In this document: positions 8,757 to 17,684 of the stretch, piece after piece
Position numbering within the stretch: position 1 is the stretch's first letter
Layout: the number at the start of each line of letters is the position of its first letter
The notes under the pieces: model-generated
Database searches by the model: none
Seen by the model: only the letters and a program-made list of their open reading frames with translations
Told to the model about the DNA's origin: nothing
Assembly (NCBI GenBank): GCA_944381435.1
Contig: CALWLD010000001.1
Coordinates: 229,069 to 293,068, forward strand
From: an uncultured Clostridia bacterium
GTDB taxonomy: Bacteria; Bacillota; Clostridia; Lachnospirales; CAG-274
Length of the DNA stretch: 64,000 nt
Direction of reading: 5' to 3'
Translations under genes and position numbers: made by a program

Positions 8757-9650
8757 CTAATTTTTAGATTTGTTGTTTACAAAAAACATAAAAACAGCAA
8801 CAGAGCAAATAATAACATAGCCTATAAAGCTATAAACATCAGGTGTTTGATTAAATACAATATACCCTAATATACCTGAAAATATTATTTGAGAATAATC
8901 AAAAATAGATATTTCTTTCGCAGGAGCGTTGGCATAAGCAGCAGTTACAGCAAACTGGCCAAGGCTTGCAAAAAGCCCTGCTAACAATAAATATATAAGT
9001 TGCTTAAAAGACATAGGCTTAAAATCAAAAATAACAAAAGGTAAAATTGATAAACAAGAAAACATTGAGAAAAAGAACACAATAAAAGCACCTTTTTCAC
9101 CACGAAGGCTTAAAAACCTTACCATTGTATAGGCTAAACCAGCACACATTGCACCTAAAACACCTATTAAAGCAGGCAAGCTATTAAGGCTTGTGCTAGG
9201 CACTGTATTATTTAATAAGCCTATTATTAAGTTTGGATTTATAATAAATAAGCTACCTAAAAATGCTATTATTATGCATATAATCTGCCATATTTTAATC
9301 TTTTCTTTAAGGATAAAAAAAGAAAAGATGATTACAAAAAATGGAGCAAGCTTATTAAGCATAGTGGCATCTGAAAGTATTAAATTTTCTATTGCATAAT
9401 AATTAAAAATTATACCTAAAGTACCAAAGCTGGCTCTAAGTACTAAGCCTAAAATGTTTTCTTTTTTACATTTAAAGCCTATTTTAGATTTTTTTATAAT
9501 ATAAAATGCAAAAGCTAAAGAAACTAAATTTCTAAAAAAGCTTTTTTGCATAGAAGGGATATCTCCTGATAGCTTAACAAAAAGGCTCATTAACGCAAAG
9601 CCAAAAGATGATAATATAATAAAAAATATACCTTTGTTTTTATTTGTCAT
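8757..9650 (-). CDS. EamA/DMT-family transporter
   Basis: 297 residues with ten hydrophobic segments arranged as two EamA repeats of five. The first repeat starts GIFFIILSSFGFALMSLFVK and has FFRNLVSL; the second starts after about residue 155. These proteins export or import small metabolites; the substrate cannot be predicted. The ATG at 9650 is preceded by AAAGGAG. It is transcribed away from pyrE, which has its own promoter. Confidence 0.88.
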   Translation of the reverse strand: MTNKNKGIFFIILSSFGFALMSLFVKLSGDIPSMQKSFFRNLVSLAFAFYIIKKSKIGFKCKKENILGLVLRASFGTLGIIFNYYAIENLILSDATMLNKLAPFFVIIFSFFILKEKIKIWQIICIIIAFLGSLFIINPNLIIGLLNNTVPSTSLNSLPALIGVLGAMCAGLAYTMVRFLSLRGEKGAFIVFFFSMFSCLSILPFVIFDFKPMSFKQLIYLLLAGLFASLGQFAVTAAYANAPAKEISIFDYSQIIFSGILGYIVFNQTPDVYSFIGYVIICSVAVFMFFVNNKSKN

Positions 9651-9712
9651 AATAAACTCCTTTCTAACACTTTAATATTTTATACCAAAAATAAAAAAAT
9701 GTAAATTAAACA

Positions 9713-9740
9713 TTGTAAATTTTTTAAAATGTATTATAAT
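9713..9740 (+). promoter_or_regulatory. Predicted promoter of pyrE
   Basis: TTGTAA (9713-9718) and TATAAT (9735-9740) with 16 bp between them, 40 bp upstream of the pyrE ATG. No attenuator-like structure is visible in the short leader. Confidence 0.5.
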
Positions 9741-9779
9741 TATTAATATAATTTATATTTTAAAAACTGGAGGTAACAA

Positions 9780-10433
9780 ATGAGTTATAAAAAAGAATTT
9801 ATTAAGTTTATGTGTGATTCTGGCGTTTTAACTTTTGGTGATTTTGTAACAAAAAGTGGAAGAAACACGCCATATTTTATTAATACAGGTAATTACAACA
9901 CAGGGGAGCAAATAAATAAATTAGGTTATTTTTATGCAAAATGTATGGAAGAAAACAACATAGATAGCAATGTTTTATTTGGACCTGCCTATAAAGGCAT
10001 ACCTCTTTGCGTTACTGTTGCATCTGCTTTATACAAAGATTATAACAAAAACGTAAACTACTGCTTTAACAGAAAAGAAGCTAAAGACCACGGAGAAGGT
10101 GGCGTTATGGTAGGTTACAAGCTTAAAGATAACGACAAAGTAACTATCATAGAAGATGTTATAACAGCTGGTACTGCCATTAGAGAAAGCTTACCTATTT
10201 TAAAAAATGCTGCTAATGTAAATGTAGATAGCGTTATTATATCTGTTGATAGAATGGAAAAAGGAAATAACGAAAAATCGGCTATACAAGAAGTATATGA
10301 AGAATTTGGCATAAAAGTTTATCCTATCGTTACTATAATAGATATTATAGAGGCTATAGAAGAAGGGGTAATAGAAGGAAAAGAATATTTAGATAAAATG
10401 AAAGCATATAGAGAAAAATATGGTATAAAATAA
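9780..10433 (+). CDS. pyrE: Orotate phosphoribosyltransferase
   Basis: 217 residues. It makes orotidine 5'-phosphate from orotate and PRPP in pyrimidine synthesis. The PRPP-binding loop VTIIEDVITAGTAIRES (about 120-136) and the N-terminal SGRNTPYFINTG substrate motif are intact. The ribosome site GGAGG is 6 nt before the ATG. It stands alone here; no other pyr genes are near. Confidence 0.93.
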   Translation: MSYKKEFIKFMCDSGVLTFGDFVTKSGRNTPYFINTGNYNTGEQINKLGYFYAKCMEENNIDSNVLFGPAYKGIPLCVTVASALYKDYNKNVNYCFNRKEAKDHGEGGVMVGYKLKDNDKVTIIEDVITAGTAIRESLPILKNAANVNVDSVIISVDRMEKGNNEKSAIQEVYEEFGIKVYPIVTIIDIIEAIEEGVIEGKEYLDKMKAYREKYGIK

Positions 10434-10537
10434 CTGTAACTAAAATGTAATAAATATGTTATTAATTGGAAATGTTACTTTTTATAAAATATGCTATAAT
10501 TTATATATAAAATCTTAAGAGGAAAGGATATGACATT

Positions 10538-12478
10538 ATGGTTAATAGATTAAAAAAGATAATTATATCATTAACACTAATTTTAACTATGATTGTGCCA
10601 AGCTTTAGTGCTTTTGGCGCAGACCCTGTATATGTTAAATTAAACGGTGTTTCTATTGCATATGAAGATGCACAACCACAGATTATGAACCAACGTGCAA
10701 TGGTTCCTTTTAGAAAAACAGCAGAAACTTTAGGGGCTACCATTGAATGGAACAAAGAAACAGAAACAGCTACTATGATAAAAGGCGATAGAGTTGTAGT
10801 ACATACTATGCGTACGCAAATAATAACAGTAAATGGTAAAGCTTATACCTTTGATACACCATCTGCTGTTATACAAGACAGAACAATGATGCCTGTTAGA
10901 ATGCTTAGCGAAGCATTAGGAAATCCTGTAACTTGGGATAACTCTACAAGAACAGTTAATATAGTTGCAGATGAGCCTACTGTTGTTAGCATTGTGCCAG
11001 ATAAAACAACAGTTAATAGCGGTGAAAAAATAAACATTGCTGTAACTACTACATCTACTACAGATAGAATAAAAATTTTAGATATAAATGAAAACAACAG
11101 TGTTATTGCAGAGGCTAATACATACAGCACTAATGCAGATGGTACAAGGTTATTTTCTATACCTTGGACACCAAGCGTTGCTAAAAGCACATTTAAAACA
11201 TTAAAAGCAGTTCCTGGTAATTTAACTACATACAACGAAAGTGCTACTGCATATAAAGTTTGTGCTATTAGCATAAATGGAGACATTAAGCCAAAAATTA
11301 CATCATTTAATGCAGATAAAAGAGATGTTGGTAGAGGCGACAAAGTTAAATTAACTATAGAAGCTAACGCTAATACAGATAGAATAAGAATAGATTCTTC
11401 TACAAAAGAAAAATTAGTTGAATTAACTAACTATAAATTAATAGACAATGATGCTAACCGTAGAGTTTTTGAAACAGAAGTTACTATGGAAGATAGAGGC
11501 GATATAGAATTTAAAGCATATCCAGGTAATGTATCTAGCGGTTATGAATCTACTTATGAAAGTTTAAAAATAACTGTTGGTGGTACTGGTAGCGCTAGCT
11601 CAAATGATAAACTTAAAATAAATGATACTTTTATTTTAAATGATGAAATATATGTAGATGAAACAGTTAACCTTATTGTAAAAACATCTACAGATATTGA
11701 TAAAATAGAAGTTTTAGACGAAAACGATAAAATCATAGATGAAACAAGATTTGCATCTATTAAAAATGGCAGTGAATACATTTGGGAAATGGATGTAGAT
11801 GTTAAAAATAGCGGTAGAAACAGAGTTTATATTGTAGCTTACGATAAGGACAAAAACACAACAAAAGAAAGCTTAAGCTTTAGTGCTTCTACATATAGTA
11901 ATAGTGATTTAGCTATAATAAATATGGAGCAAAGAGATATAGGAGCTGTATCTGGTGATAGTGTTAAATTCATCATTAGAACAACAGGACAAGCAGAATA
12001 TATCAAAGTTTTTGAAGGTAGCTCTGAGCTTACAAAAGTTACAAGCTATTCTAACGATGGTTCTGTTAGAGAATGGGAGATAAAGGTTAATGTTACAACA
12101 TCTAACAAAGATAGCCTAAAAGTTGTGGCTTATGATAAAAATGAAAGACAAGTGTCTTCAAAATTAAATGTTTACCTAGATTCTCAAGCATCTGGTAAAA
12201 TTTATGACTATGATTTAAGAACACCAGAAGTTTATAAAAACGAATATATAAGAATAGATGTATTTACTAACAAAGCTATTAAAAAAGTTTGGATAGAAGA
12301 TGATAACGCTAGATTGATATTAAAAACATCTTATGATAGCGTAAGCGGTGATGAATATACTTGGGAAATGAAATTCCCTGCTGAAGAAGTTGGAAGTAGC
12401 ATAAGATATACTATATATGCAGAAGATGAAAATGGCAAAAAATTTGATGAAACATTTAGAGTTCGCGTAAATAACTAA
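10538..12478 (+). CDS. Secreted protein with copper amine oxidase N-terminal domain and Ig-like repeats
   Basis: 646 residues. A signal peptide (about 1-27, ending SAFGA) is followed by a copper-amine-oxidase-like N-terminal domain (about 30-145; markers MNQRAMVPFRKTAETLGATI and DRTMMPVRMLSEALG). This domain is common in clostridial surface proteins and has no oxidase activity by itself. The rest is four or five repeats of about 95-110 residues with the recurring pattern V..G..V.......T..DRI.I and EWE..V, probably beta-sandwich modules. Cell-surface or secreted binding protein; ligand unknown. The ATG at 10538 is chosen because the ATG 9 bp earlier opens only a 7-codon frame. Confidence 0.8.
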   Translation: MVNRLKKIIISLTLILTMIVPSFSAFGADPVYVKLNGVSIAYEDAQPQIMNQRAMVPFRKTAETLGATIEWNKETETATMIKGDRVVVHTMRTQIITVNGKAYTFDTPSAVIQDRTMMPVRMLSEALGNPVTWDNSTRTVNIVADEPTVVSIVPDKTTVNSGEKINIAVTTTSTTDRIKILDINENNSVIAEANTYSTNADGTRLFSIPWTPSVAKSTFKTLKAVPGNLTTYNESATAYKVCAISINGDIKPKITSFNADKRDVGRGDKVKLTIEANANTDRIRIDSSTKEKLVELTNYKLIDNDANRRVFETEVTMEDRGDIEFKAYPGNVSSGYESTYESLKITVGGTGSASSNDKLKINDTFILNDEIYVDETVNLIVKTSTDIDKIEVLDENDKIIDETRFASIKNGSEYIWEMDVDVKNSGRNRVYIVAYDKDKNTTKESLSFSASTYSNSDLAIINMEQRDIGAVSGDSVKFIIRTTGQAEYIKVFEGSSELTKVTSYSNDGSVREWEIKVNVTTSNKDSLKVVAYDKNERQVSSKLNVYLDSQASGKIYDYDLRTPEVYKNEYIRIDVFTNKAIKKVWIEDDNARLILKTSYDSVSGDEYTWEMKFPAEEVGSSIRYTIYAEDENGKKFDETFRVRVNN

Positions 12479-12594
12479 GCAATTTTTTGAACATTTTATG
12501 TTAAAAACAGGTACTAAAAAATATTTTTATTAAATTTAAAACAAAATAATTTATAAATTTGGAAAAATATTAAGTCATACCTTAATTGCAATAA
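12479..12594 (+). repeat. Dispersed palindromic repeat, copy A
   Basis: Starts 1 bp after the stop of the secreted protein. It begins CAATTTTTTGAACATTTTAT and ends AAGTCATACCTTAATTG, in direct orientation with copy B, which follows without a gap. An inverted third copy is at 14311-14432. Confidence 0.85.
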
Positions 12595-12719
12595 GCAATT
12601 TTTTGAACACGTTATGTTCAAAAACAGGTATTCCTAAAATTTATAAATTTAAAATTTAAAACAAAAAACCGTTTATAAATTTTAAGTTGATAAATTAAGT
12701 CATACCTTAATTGCAATAA
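12595..12719 (+). repeat. Dispersed palindromic repeat, copy B
   Basis: Tandem copy of the unit at 12479-12594. Its left end holds a palindrome (TTTTTGAACA and TGTTCAAAAA), its middle an A/T-rich part with AAAAAACCG, and its right end AAGTCATACCTTAATTG. Copies differ by substitutions and small indels, so they are not recent duplicates. Confidence 0.85.
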
Positions 12720-12727
12720 TAAAAGTT

Positions 12728-12753
12728 AATCCCACCTTTTAGGTGGGTTTAAC
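12728..12753 (+). terminator. Probable terminator after the secreted protein gene
   Basis: CCCACCT, TTT loop, AGGTGGG followed by TTT; the only G/C-rich hairpin between this gene and the next. Confidence 0.65.
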
Positions 12754-12792
12754 TATATTAAGTAGTTTTTTACTTTAATTATGGAGGATATT

Positions 12793-14244
12793 ATGAACGA
12801 CAATCTAACACTTATGACAGACCTTTATCAATTAACAATGATGCAAGGATATTTTGAGGCTAATATGCATAACAAAAAGGCTGTCTTTGATATGTTTTAT
12901 AGAAAAAATCCTAGCAACAACGGATATGCTATAGCTTGTGGGCTTGAACAGGTAGTGGATTACATAAAAAATATAAAATTTGATAAAGAAAGCATAGATT
13001 ATTTAAAAAGTCTTAACATATTTAAAGATGATTTTTTAACATATTTAGAAAGTTTTAAATTTACAGGGGATATTTATGCTATACCAGAAGGTACTGTAGT
13101 ATTTCCTGGTGAGCCTTTGGTAAGGGTAAAATCTAGCATAATGGAGGCTCAGTTTATAGAAACTACAATACTTAACATAATAAACCATCAAAGCTTAATA
13201 GCTACAAAAGCTGCTAGGGTATCTTGGGCTGCACAAGGTGATGTTGTTATGGAATTTGGATTAAGAAGAGCTCAAGGGCCTGATGCAGGTGTATATGGAG
13301 CTAGAGCAGCAGTTATAGGTGGGTGCAACTCTACAAGTAATGTGCTTGCAGGTAAAATGTTTAATGTGCCTATAGCAGGGACTCACGCACATAGCTGGAT
13401 AATGAGCTTTAAAGATGAGCTAACAGCATTTAGAACTTATGCTAATATATTTCCAGATAGATGTATACTTTTAGTAGATACTTATGATACGTTAAAAAGC
13501 GGTGTACCTAACGCTATAAAAGTATTTAATGAAATGAAAGAAAAAGGCATACATCTTAAAAACTATGGTATACGTTTAGATAGTGGTGATTTGGCTTATA
13601 TATCAGAAAAAGCTAGAATTATGCTTGATGAAGCTGGTTTTGAAGATGCAAACATTACAGCATCTAGCGATTTAGACGAAAACATTATATCTTCTTTAAA
13701 ACAGCAAGGTACAAAAATTAATGTTTGGGGTGTTGGTACAAACTTAATAACATCTAGCGATTGTCCTGCTTTTGGTGGAGTTTATAAGCTTTGTGCTGAA
13801 GAGGTTGATGGTGAAATGTTACCTAAGATAAAACTATCTGAAAATCCAGATAAAGTTACAAACCCAGGTGTTAAAAAAATAGTTAGACTTTATGACAAAG
13901 CTACTAACAAAATTAAAGCAGATTTAATTTGTCTTGATGATGAGGTTATAGACGAAAAAGAAGATTTAACAATCTTCCACCCTATAAATACTTGGAAAAC
14001 AATGACCTTAAAAGCTAATGAATATTACACAAAAGAGCTTTTACAACCTGTGTTTATAAACGGTGAATGTGTTTTTGAAAAAAGGGATACTATGGAGATA
14101 AAAGCATACTGTGAAAAACAAAAAGAAAGCCTTTGGAACGAGCATAAAAGGCTTATAAACCCTCATATTTTACCTGTAGATTTATCTTTAAAACTTTATA
14201 ACCTTAAAAAAGAAATGATTGATAACATAAGAAAAAATAAATAA
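12793..14244 (+). CDS. pncB: Nicotinate phosphoribosyltransferase
   Basis: 483 residues from the ATG at 12793, which sits 7 nt after TGGAGG; the in-frame ATG at 12781 overlaps that ribosome site. The enzyme makes nicotinate mononucleotide from nicotinate, PRPP and ATP in NAD salvage. Family markers: MTDLYQLTMMQGYF at the start, EFGLRRAQGPDAG, GTHAHSWIMSF (with the phosphorylated-type His), LVDTYDTL and IRLDSGDL. Complete length. It is flanked by terminators on both sides, so it is a single-gene unit. Confidence 0.95.
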   Translation: MNDNLTLMTDLYQLTMMQGYFEANMHNKKAVFDMFYRKNPSNNGYAIACGLEQVVDYIKNIKFDKESIDYLKSLNIFKDDFLTYLESFKFTGDIYAIPEGTVVFPGEPLVRVKSSIMEAQFIETTILNIINHQSLIATKAARVSWAAQGDVVMEFGLRRAQGPDAGVYGARAAVIGGCNSTSNVLAGKMFNVPIAGTHAHSWIMSFKDELTAFRTYANIFPDRCILLVDTYDTLKSGVPNAIKVFNEMKEKGIHLKNYGIRLDSGDLAYISEKARIMLDEAGFEDANITASSDLDENIISSLKQQGTKINVWGVGTNLITSSDCPAFGGVYKLCAEEVDGEMLPKIKLSENPDKVTNPGVKKIVRLYDKATNKIKADLICLDDEVIDEKEDLTIFHPINTWKTMTLKANEYYTKELLQPVFINGECVFEKRDTMEIKAYCEKQKESLWNEHKRLINPHILPVDLSLKLYNLKKEMIDNIRKNK

Positions 14245-14246
14245 AA

Positions 14247-14300
14247 AATATAGTGCTATAAACATAAAAATTACTTTTTGTTCATAGCACTATATTTTTT
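14247..14300 (+). terminator. Terminator after pncB
   Basis: ATATAGTGCTAT and ATAGCACTATAT form a 12-bp stem with a long A/T loop, followed by TTTTTT. Confidence 0.85.
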
Positions 14301-14310
14301 TGCGTTATTA

Positions 14311-14432
14311 ATTACAATTAAGGTACGACTTGATTTATTTAATTAAAATTTATATACGGTTTTTTGTATTAAATTTTAATTAAATAAATTTTAGGAGTGC
14401 CTGTTTTTGAATACAAAGTATTCAAAAAATTG
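14311..14432 (-). repeat. Dispersed palindromic repeat, copy C (inverted)
   Basis: Read on the minus strand it starts CAATTTTTTGAATACTTTGT and ends AAGTCGTACCTTAATTG, matching copies A and B along its whole length, including the AAAAAACCG block. It enters the 3' end of the XRE regulator gene and encodes that protein's last 14 or so residues. Confidence 0.85.
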
Positions 14433-14744
14433 ATTTAATATAGAAAAAAATAAATCTAAAGCTCTTTCTTTTTCATTATCAGGTAATTCTTCTAATATAT
14501 TTGTTATTTCTGTTAGCTTAATTTCAATTTTGGTATTTAGTTTATCAGCTATAAGAACATCAGCAGAAACATTTAATACATTTACAATTTTTATAAAAGT
14601 TTCAAGGGTAGGTGTTTTGCTACCACGTTCTATATTTCCAATATGTGTGGTGCTTAAATCTAATAGCTCAGCAAACTTTTCTAAAGTTAGGTTAGATTTT
14701 TTTCTATATTCTCTTATTTTTTTACCTATATTTTTGCTATCCAT
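14391..14744 (-). CDS. XRE-family transcriptional regulator
   Basis: 117 residues. The N-terminal helix-turn-helix (about 8-62) has EKFAELLDLSTTHIGNIERG. The C-terminal half is a short helical region, and the final residues (FEYFVFKNRHS) are encoded by a dispersed repeat that overlaps the gene end, so the original C-terminus may differ. No partner gene reveals its target. The ATG lies 138 bp upstream of the divergent spoIIR gene, so it could act there, but no operator is evident. Confidence 0.8.
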   Translation of the reverse strand: MDSKNIGKKIREYRKKSNLTLEKFAELLDLSTTHIGNIERGSKTPTLETFIKIVNVLNVSADVLIADKLNTKIEIKLTEITNILEELPDNEKERALDLFFSILNQFFEYFVFKNRHS

Positions 14745-14882
14745 TTAAAAAATTTTTTCATAATATACAATAAATAGAGCAAAAAATAAAGATATAAAAA
14801 TATATAATATAAATAATGATTTATGTATATATTAGAAAAATATGGTAATAATAATAATAAATAATTTTTAAGGAGCAGAAAT

Positions 14883-15527
14883 ATGAACATATTAAAAAAT
14901 GAAAAAAATATATTATTATTATCTATATTTATTGGAACATTTATTACGTTAATTTTTATGTTTGCCACAAAAAGCTATTCTTATAATGTGCAAAAGGGCA
15001 TAGCAGATGAGGTTATAAGGTTACACGTTTTAGCCAATAGTGATGAGGTTTACGACCAAGAGCTTAAAATAAAAGTTAAAGATGGTATAGTAAAAATGTT
15101 AGAAGATGAATTACATAGCAGTATGTCTAAAGACGAAACAAGAATAATTTTATTAAAAAATTTAGATGAAATAGAAAAAAAAGCTAAAGAAATAATAGAA
15201 GAAAATGGATATGATTATGACGTTAGTGCTAAAATAACTTTTGATAATTTCCCTACTAAACAATATGGAGATGTGGTTTTACCTGCTGGAGAATACGAAG
15301 CTTTAAAGGTTGAAATAGGGGAGGCTAAAGGTCAAAACTGGTGGTGCGTTATGTTTCCTCCTTTATGCTTTGTAGATGCTAGCGTTAAAGAAGTGCCTAA
15401 AGAAGATAAGGAAATTTTAAAAAATGTTTTAACAGATACAGAATATGACATAGTAACAAAGGCTAAAGGTGAAGATGATATACCTGTAAAAATAAAATTT
15501 AAAATTATAGAAATGTGGCAAAACTAG
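14883..15527 (+). CDS. spoIIR: Stage II sporulation protein R
   Basis: 214 residues. A signal or membrane segment (about 10-30) is followed by the SpoIIR domain with VIRLHVLANSDEVYDQELK and the C-terminal GQNWWCVMFPPLCFVD. In Bacillus and clostridia SpoIIR is made in the forespore, secreted into the intermembrane space, and triggers SpoIIGA to process pro-sigma-E. Its presence marks the host as a genuine endospore former. AAGGAG precedes the ATG. A terminator follows at once. Confidence 0.93.
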   Translation: MNILKNEKNILLLSIFIGTFITLIFMFATKSYSYNVQKGIADEVIRLHVLANSDEVYDQELKIKVKDGIVKMLEDELHSSMSKDETRIILLKNLDEIEKKAKEIIEENGYDYDVSAKITFDNFPTKQYGDVVLPAGEYEALKVEIGEAKGQNWWCVMFPPLCFVDASVKEVPKEDKEILKNVLTDTEYDIVTKAKGEDDIPVKIKFKIIEMWQN

Positions 15528-15556
15528 GCTATAGATTTTATCTATAGCCTAGTTAA
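15526..15556 (+). terminator. Terminator between spoIIR and the MATE gene
   Basis: AACTAGGCTATAGAT and ATCTATAGCCTAGTT form a perfect stem; it can serve both convergent genes. Confidence 0.85.
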
Positions 15557-15563
15557 ATTATAT

Positions 15564-16910
15564 TTAATTATTATGAGATAAAGCTTTTATACTTTTATAA
15601 ATAAATAAAAATATAGTTAAAGCTATAAATACAGAAAAAACATCTGCAAAAGGTTGAGCCCAAACAATACCATTTAAGCCAAAAAGCTTGTTACCTATAA
15701 TAATAGCAGGGACAAAGGCAAAGCCTTGCCTACATAAAGATACAACTAGGGCAGACCCACCTTTACCCATAGCTTGAAAGGTTGACATAAGGATAAACTG
15801 AACACCTAGTATTGTACAAGCAGACATATTTGCACGTATAAAATATTTACCATAAGTTACTATCTCTGGTGGTTCAGATAAAAACATTTTAACGATAGGC
15901 TCTGCAAATATAAATGTTACTAAAAACGTTATTGTCCCTATAATTATAGAGCAAATTATGCCAAATTTTATAGCACCATTCATTCTTTTATAGTTTTTAG
16001 ATGCAAAATTATATCCTATAAAAGGTTGAGAACCTTGAGAAAGCCCTAACAATAGCATAATAGCAATCATATTAACCCTACCTGCTATACCAAGTGCAGA
16101 TACAACTGTATCTCCATAGAAAACAGCAAAATTATTTAATATAATGTTAGCAGCACTTATTAAAATTGTATTTAAAGATACAGGAATGCCTATTATAAGG
16201 ATATTTTTTATTATGTCGCTTTTTATAGCAAAGTCTTTTATACTTATAGAAAGGCAAGTTTTCTTAAATAAGAAATAATAAATATAATATATACAGCTTG
16301 CAATGTTACCTATGATAGTTGCTAAAGCCGCACCTTTAACCCCCATATTCATATTTAAAATCATAATAGGGTCTAGCACAATATTTAATATTGTACCTAT
16401 CATCATACCTACCATTGCCTCTTTAGAGGCACCTTCAGCACGAACTATACCACCAAAGGCAGTTTGTAAACATACAAAAGGAGCACCAAGGGCAATTATT
16501 AACAAATAGTCTTTTGCAAATTGATATGTATTTTCACTTGTGCCTATAGTTTTTAAAATAGGTTCTTTAAAGAAGATTAAAACTAACCCACATATTACAC
16601 CAACAGCTATACAAGCATAAAAACTAAAAGATGTAACTTTTTTTATTTTATCTAGCTCTTTTTCTCCAAGCAACCTAGATACATAAGAGCCACCGCCTAT
16701 TGCAAATATATTACCAAAAGACATAAGCAACATAAATATAGGTAAGCAAAGAGTAACAGCGGCAACTTGGTTTTGGTCTTTAGTTTGAGCTACGAAAAAT
16801 GTATCTGCCATATTGTAAATAATACTTACTAACATACCTAAAATTGTAGGCATTGCTAATTTACCTATAGCCTTTGGTATAGGGTATTCTTCAAAAAGTT
16901 CTCTATTCAT
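15564..16910 (-). CDS. MATE-family efflux transporter
   Basis: 448 residues with twelve hydrophobic segments in two halves of six. The start LFEEYPIPKAIGKLAMPTIL and GGIVRAEGA / FGIAGR-type loops are usual for the clostridial MATE subgroup. These use a Na+ or H+ gradient to export drugs or other cations; the substrate is unknown. The ATG at 16910 has AAGAGGTGAA before it. Confidence 0.92.
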   Translation of the reverse strand: MNRELFEEYPIPKAIGKLAMPTILGMLVSIIYNMADTFFVAQTKDQNQVAAVTLCLPIFMLLMSFGNIFAIGGGSYVSRLLGEKELDKIKKVTSFSFYACIAVGVICGLVLIFFKEPILKTIGTSENTYQFAKDYLLIIALGAPFVCLQTAFGGIVRAEGASKEAMVGMMIGTILNIVLDPIMILNMNMGVKGAALATIIGNIASCIYYIYYFLFKKTCLSISIKDFAIKSDIIKNILIIGIPVSLNTILISAANIILNNFAVFYGDTVVSALGIAGRVNMIAIMLLLGLSQGSQPFIGYNFASKNYKRMNGAIKFGIICSIIIGTITFLVTFIFAEPIVKMFLSEPPEIVTYGKYFIRANMSACTILGVQFILMSTFQAMGKGGSALVVSLCRQGFAFVPAIIIGNKLFGLNGIVWAQPFADVFSVFIALTIFLFIYKSIKALSHNN

Positions 16911-17023
16911 TTGTTCACCTCTTATTATTTTATTTAATTTGGATTATTTTTTAGAAAAATATTATTAAAAATTTTATATAATAGAAAAAATAAAAAAAAT
17001 AAAATATAAAATATTGACAAAAT

Positions 17024-17235
17024 AAAAAGGCTATAAAAGCCTTTTTAACCAGAATGCCGGTGCCCCATTTTGACACCTAGCGAGGCTAGGTGGGTTTCCG
17101 CAAAAAAGACATCTGCCTTCCTCTGCCCAAAGGGAATTAGCTTGAGGCCTGACATAATCTTTTAGATATAAGAATCCCTTATGAGAAATGTAGGTTCAAA
17201 ATATAGGGTAAACGAACACTCCAGAAAGATTATTT
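17024..17235 (-). ncRNA. ssrS: 6S RNA
   Basis: Minus-strand transcript of about 200 nt with no reading frame and unusually high G+C for this genome. It starts near GGAGTGTTCG, has the Bacillus/Clostridium 6S-type block GAACCTACATTTCTC, a large partly open central bubble, and GTCAGGCCTC and CACCTAGCCTCGCTAGGTG stems. It ends in a hairpin with a T run (17024-17046). 6S RNA mimics an open promoter and holds the sigma-A polymerase in stationary phase. A strong promoter precedes it. Identity is by motif recall; a covariance search would settle it. Confidence 0.75.
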
Positions 17236-17241
17236 AAAAAT

Positions 17242-17270
17242 ATTATAATATATTTTTACCCAAAAATCAA
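17242..17270 (-). promoter_or_regulatory. Promoter of the 6S RNA gene
   Basis: On the minus strand TTGATT (17270-17265) and TATAAT (17247-17242) with a 17-bp spacer; predicted start near 17235. Confidence 0.7.
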
Positions 17271-17325
17271 TAATTATTATTGCTAATTTAAAAAAAAATA
17301 AATAACTATATAATATTACTAAATT

Positions 17326-17553
17326 TTACATAAAATCTTTTAGTAATTTTTCTAATTCTTCAATATTTTCAACGTTATTAACTTGTAGCTCTAAAGGCTC
17401 CTTTAGATTTAAACTAAAAATACCCATAATAGATTTAGCATCTATAATATAATCTCCTGAGATTAAATCAAAATCTCCATCAAATTTATTTATCATTGAA
17501 GAGAAGTTTTTAACTTTTTCTACAGTATCTAAAAATATAGTAAAAGATTTCAT
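17326..17553 (-). CDS. HPr-like protein without the phospho-histidine
   Basis: 75 residues from the ATG at 17553. The C-terminal part SGDYIIDAKSIMGIFSLNLK is the typical second half of the HPr fold. The HPr active-site His and following Arg are absent (the region reads FSSMINKFDGDF), so it cannot act as a normal phosphocarrier. Such paralogues are common in Lachnospiraceae-type genomes; the role is unknown. The upstream ATG at 17565 overlaps the likely ribosome site GGGTGAT. Confidence 0.75.
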   Translation of the reverse strand: MKSFTIFLDTVEKVKNFSSMINKFDGDFDLISGDYIIDAKSIMGIFSLNLKEPLELQVNNVENIEELEKLLKDFM

Positions 17554-17684
17554 AATATCACCCATTCATAATTATTATATTTAATATTTTAAAGCTTTAT
17601 TTTAAATATGTCAAATATTTATGTTTTTTATTTTATAAAAAAGGGTAATATAAAATATATAATAAAATAAAAGAGGAGGATATA

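Noticed and set aside
14745..14882. Small membrane protein on the minus strand (Leu/Tyr/Ile-rich frame)
   Set aside because: A/T-rich low-complexity translation overlapping the spoIIR start; no ribosome site.
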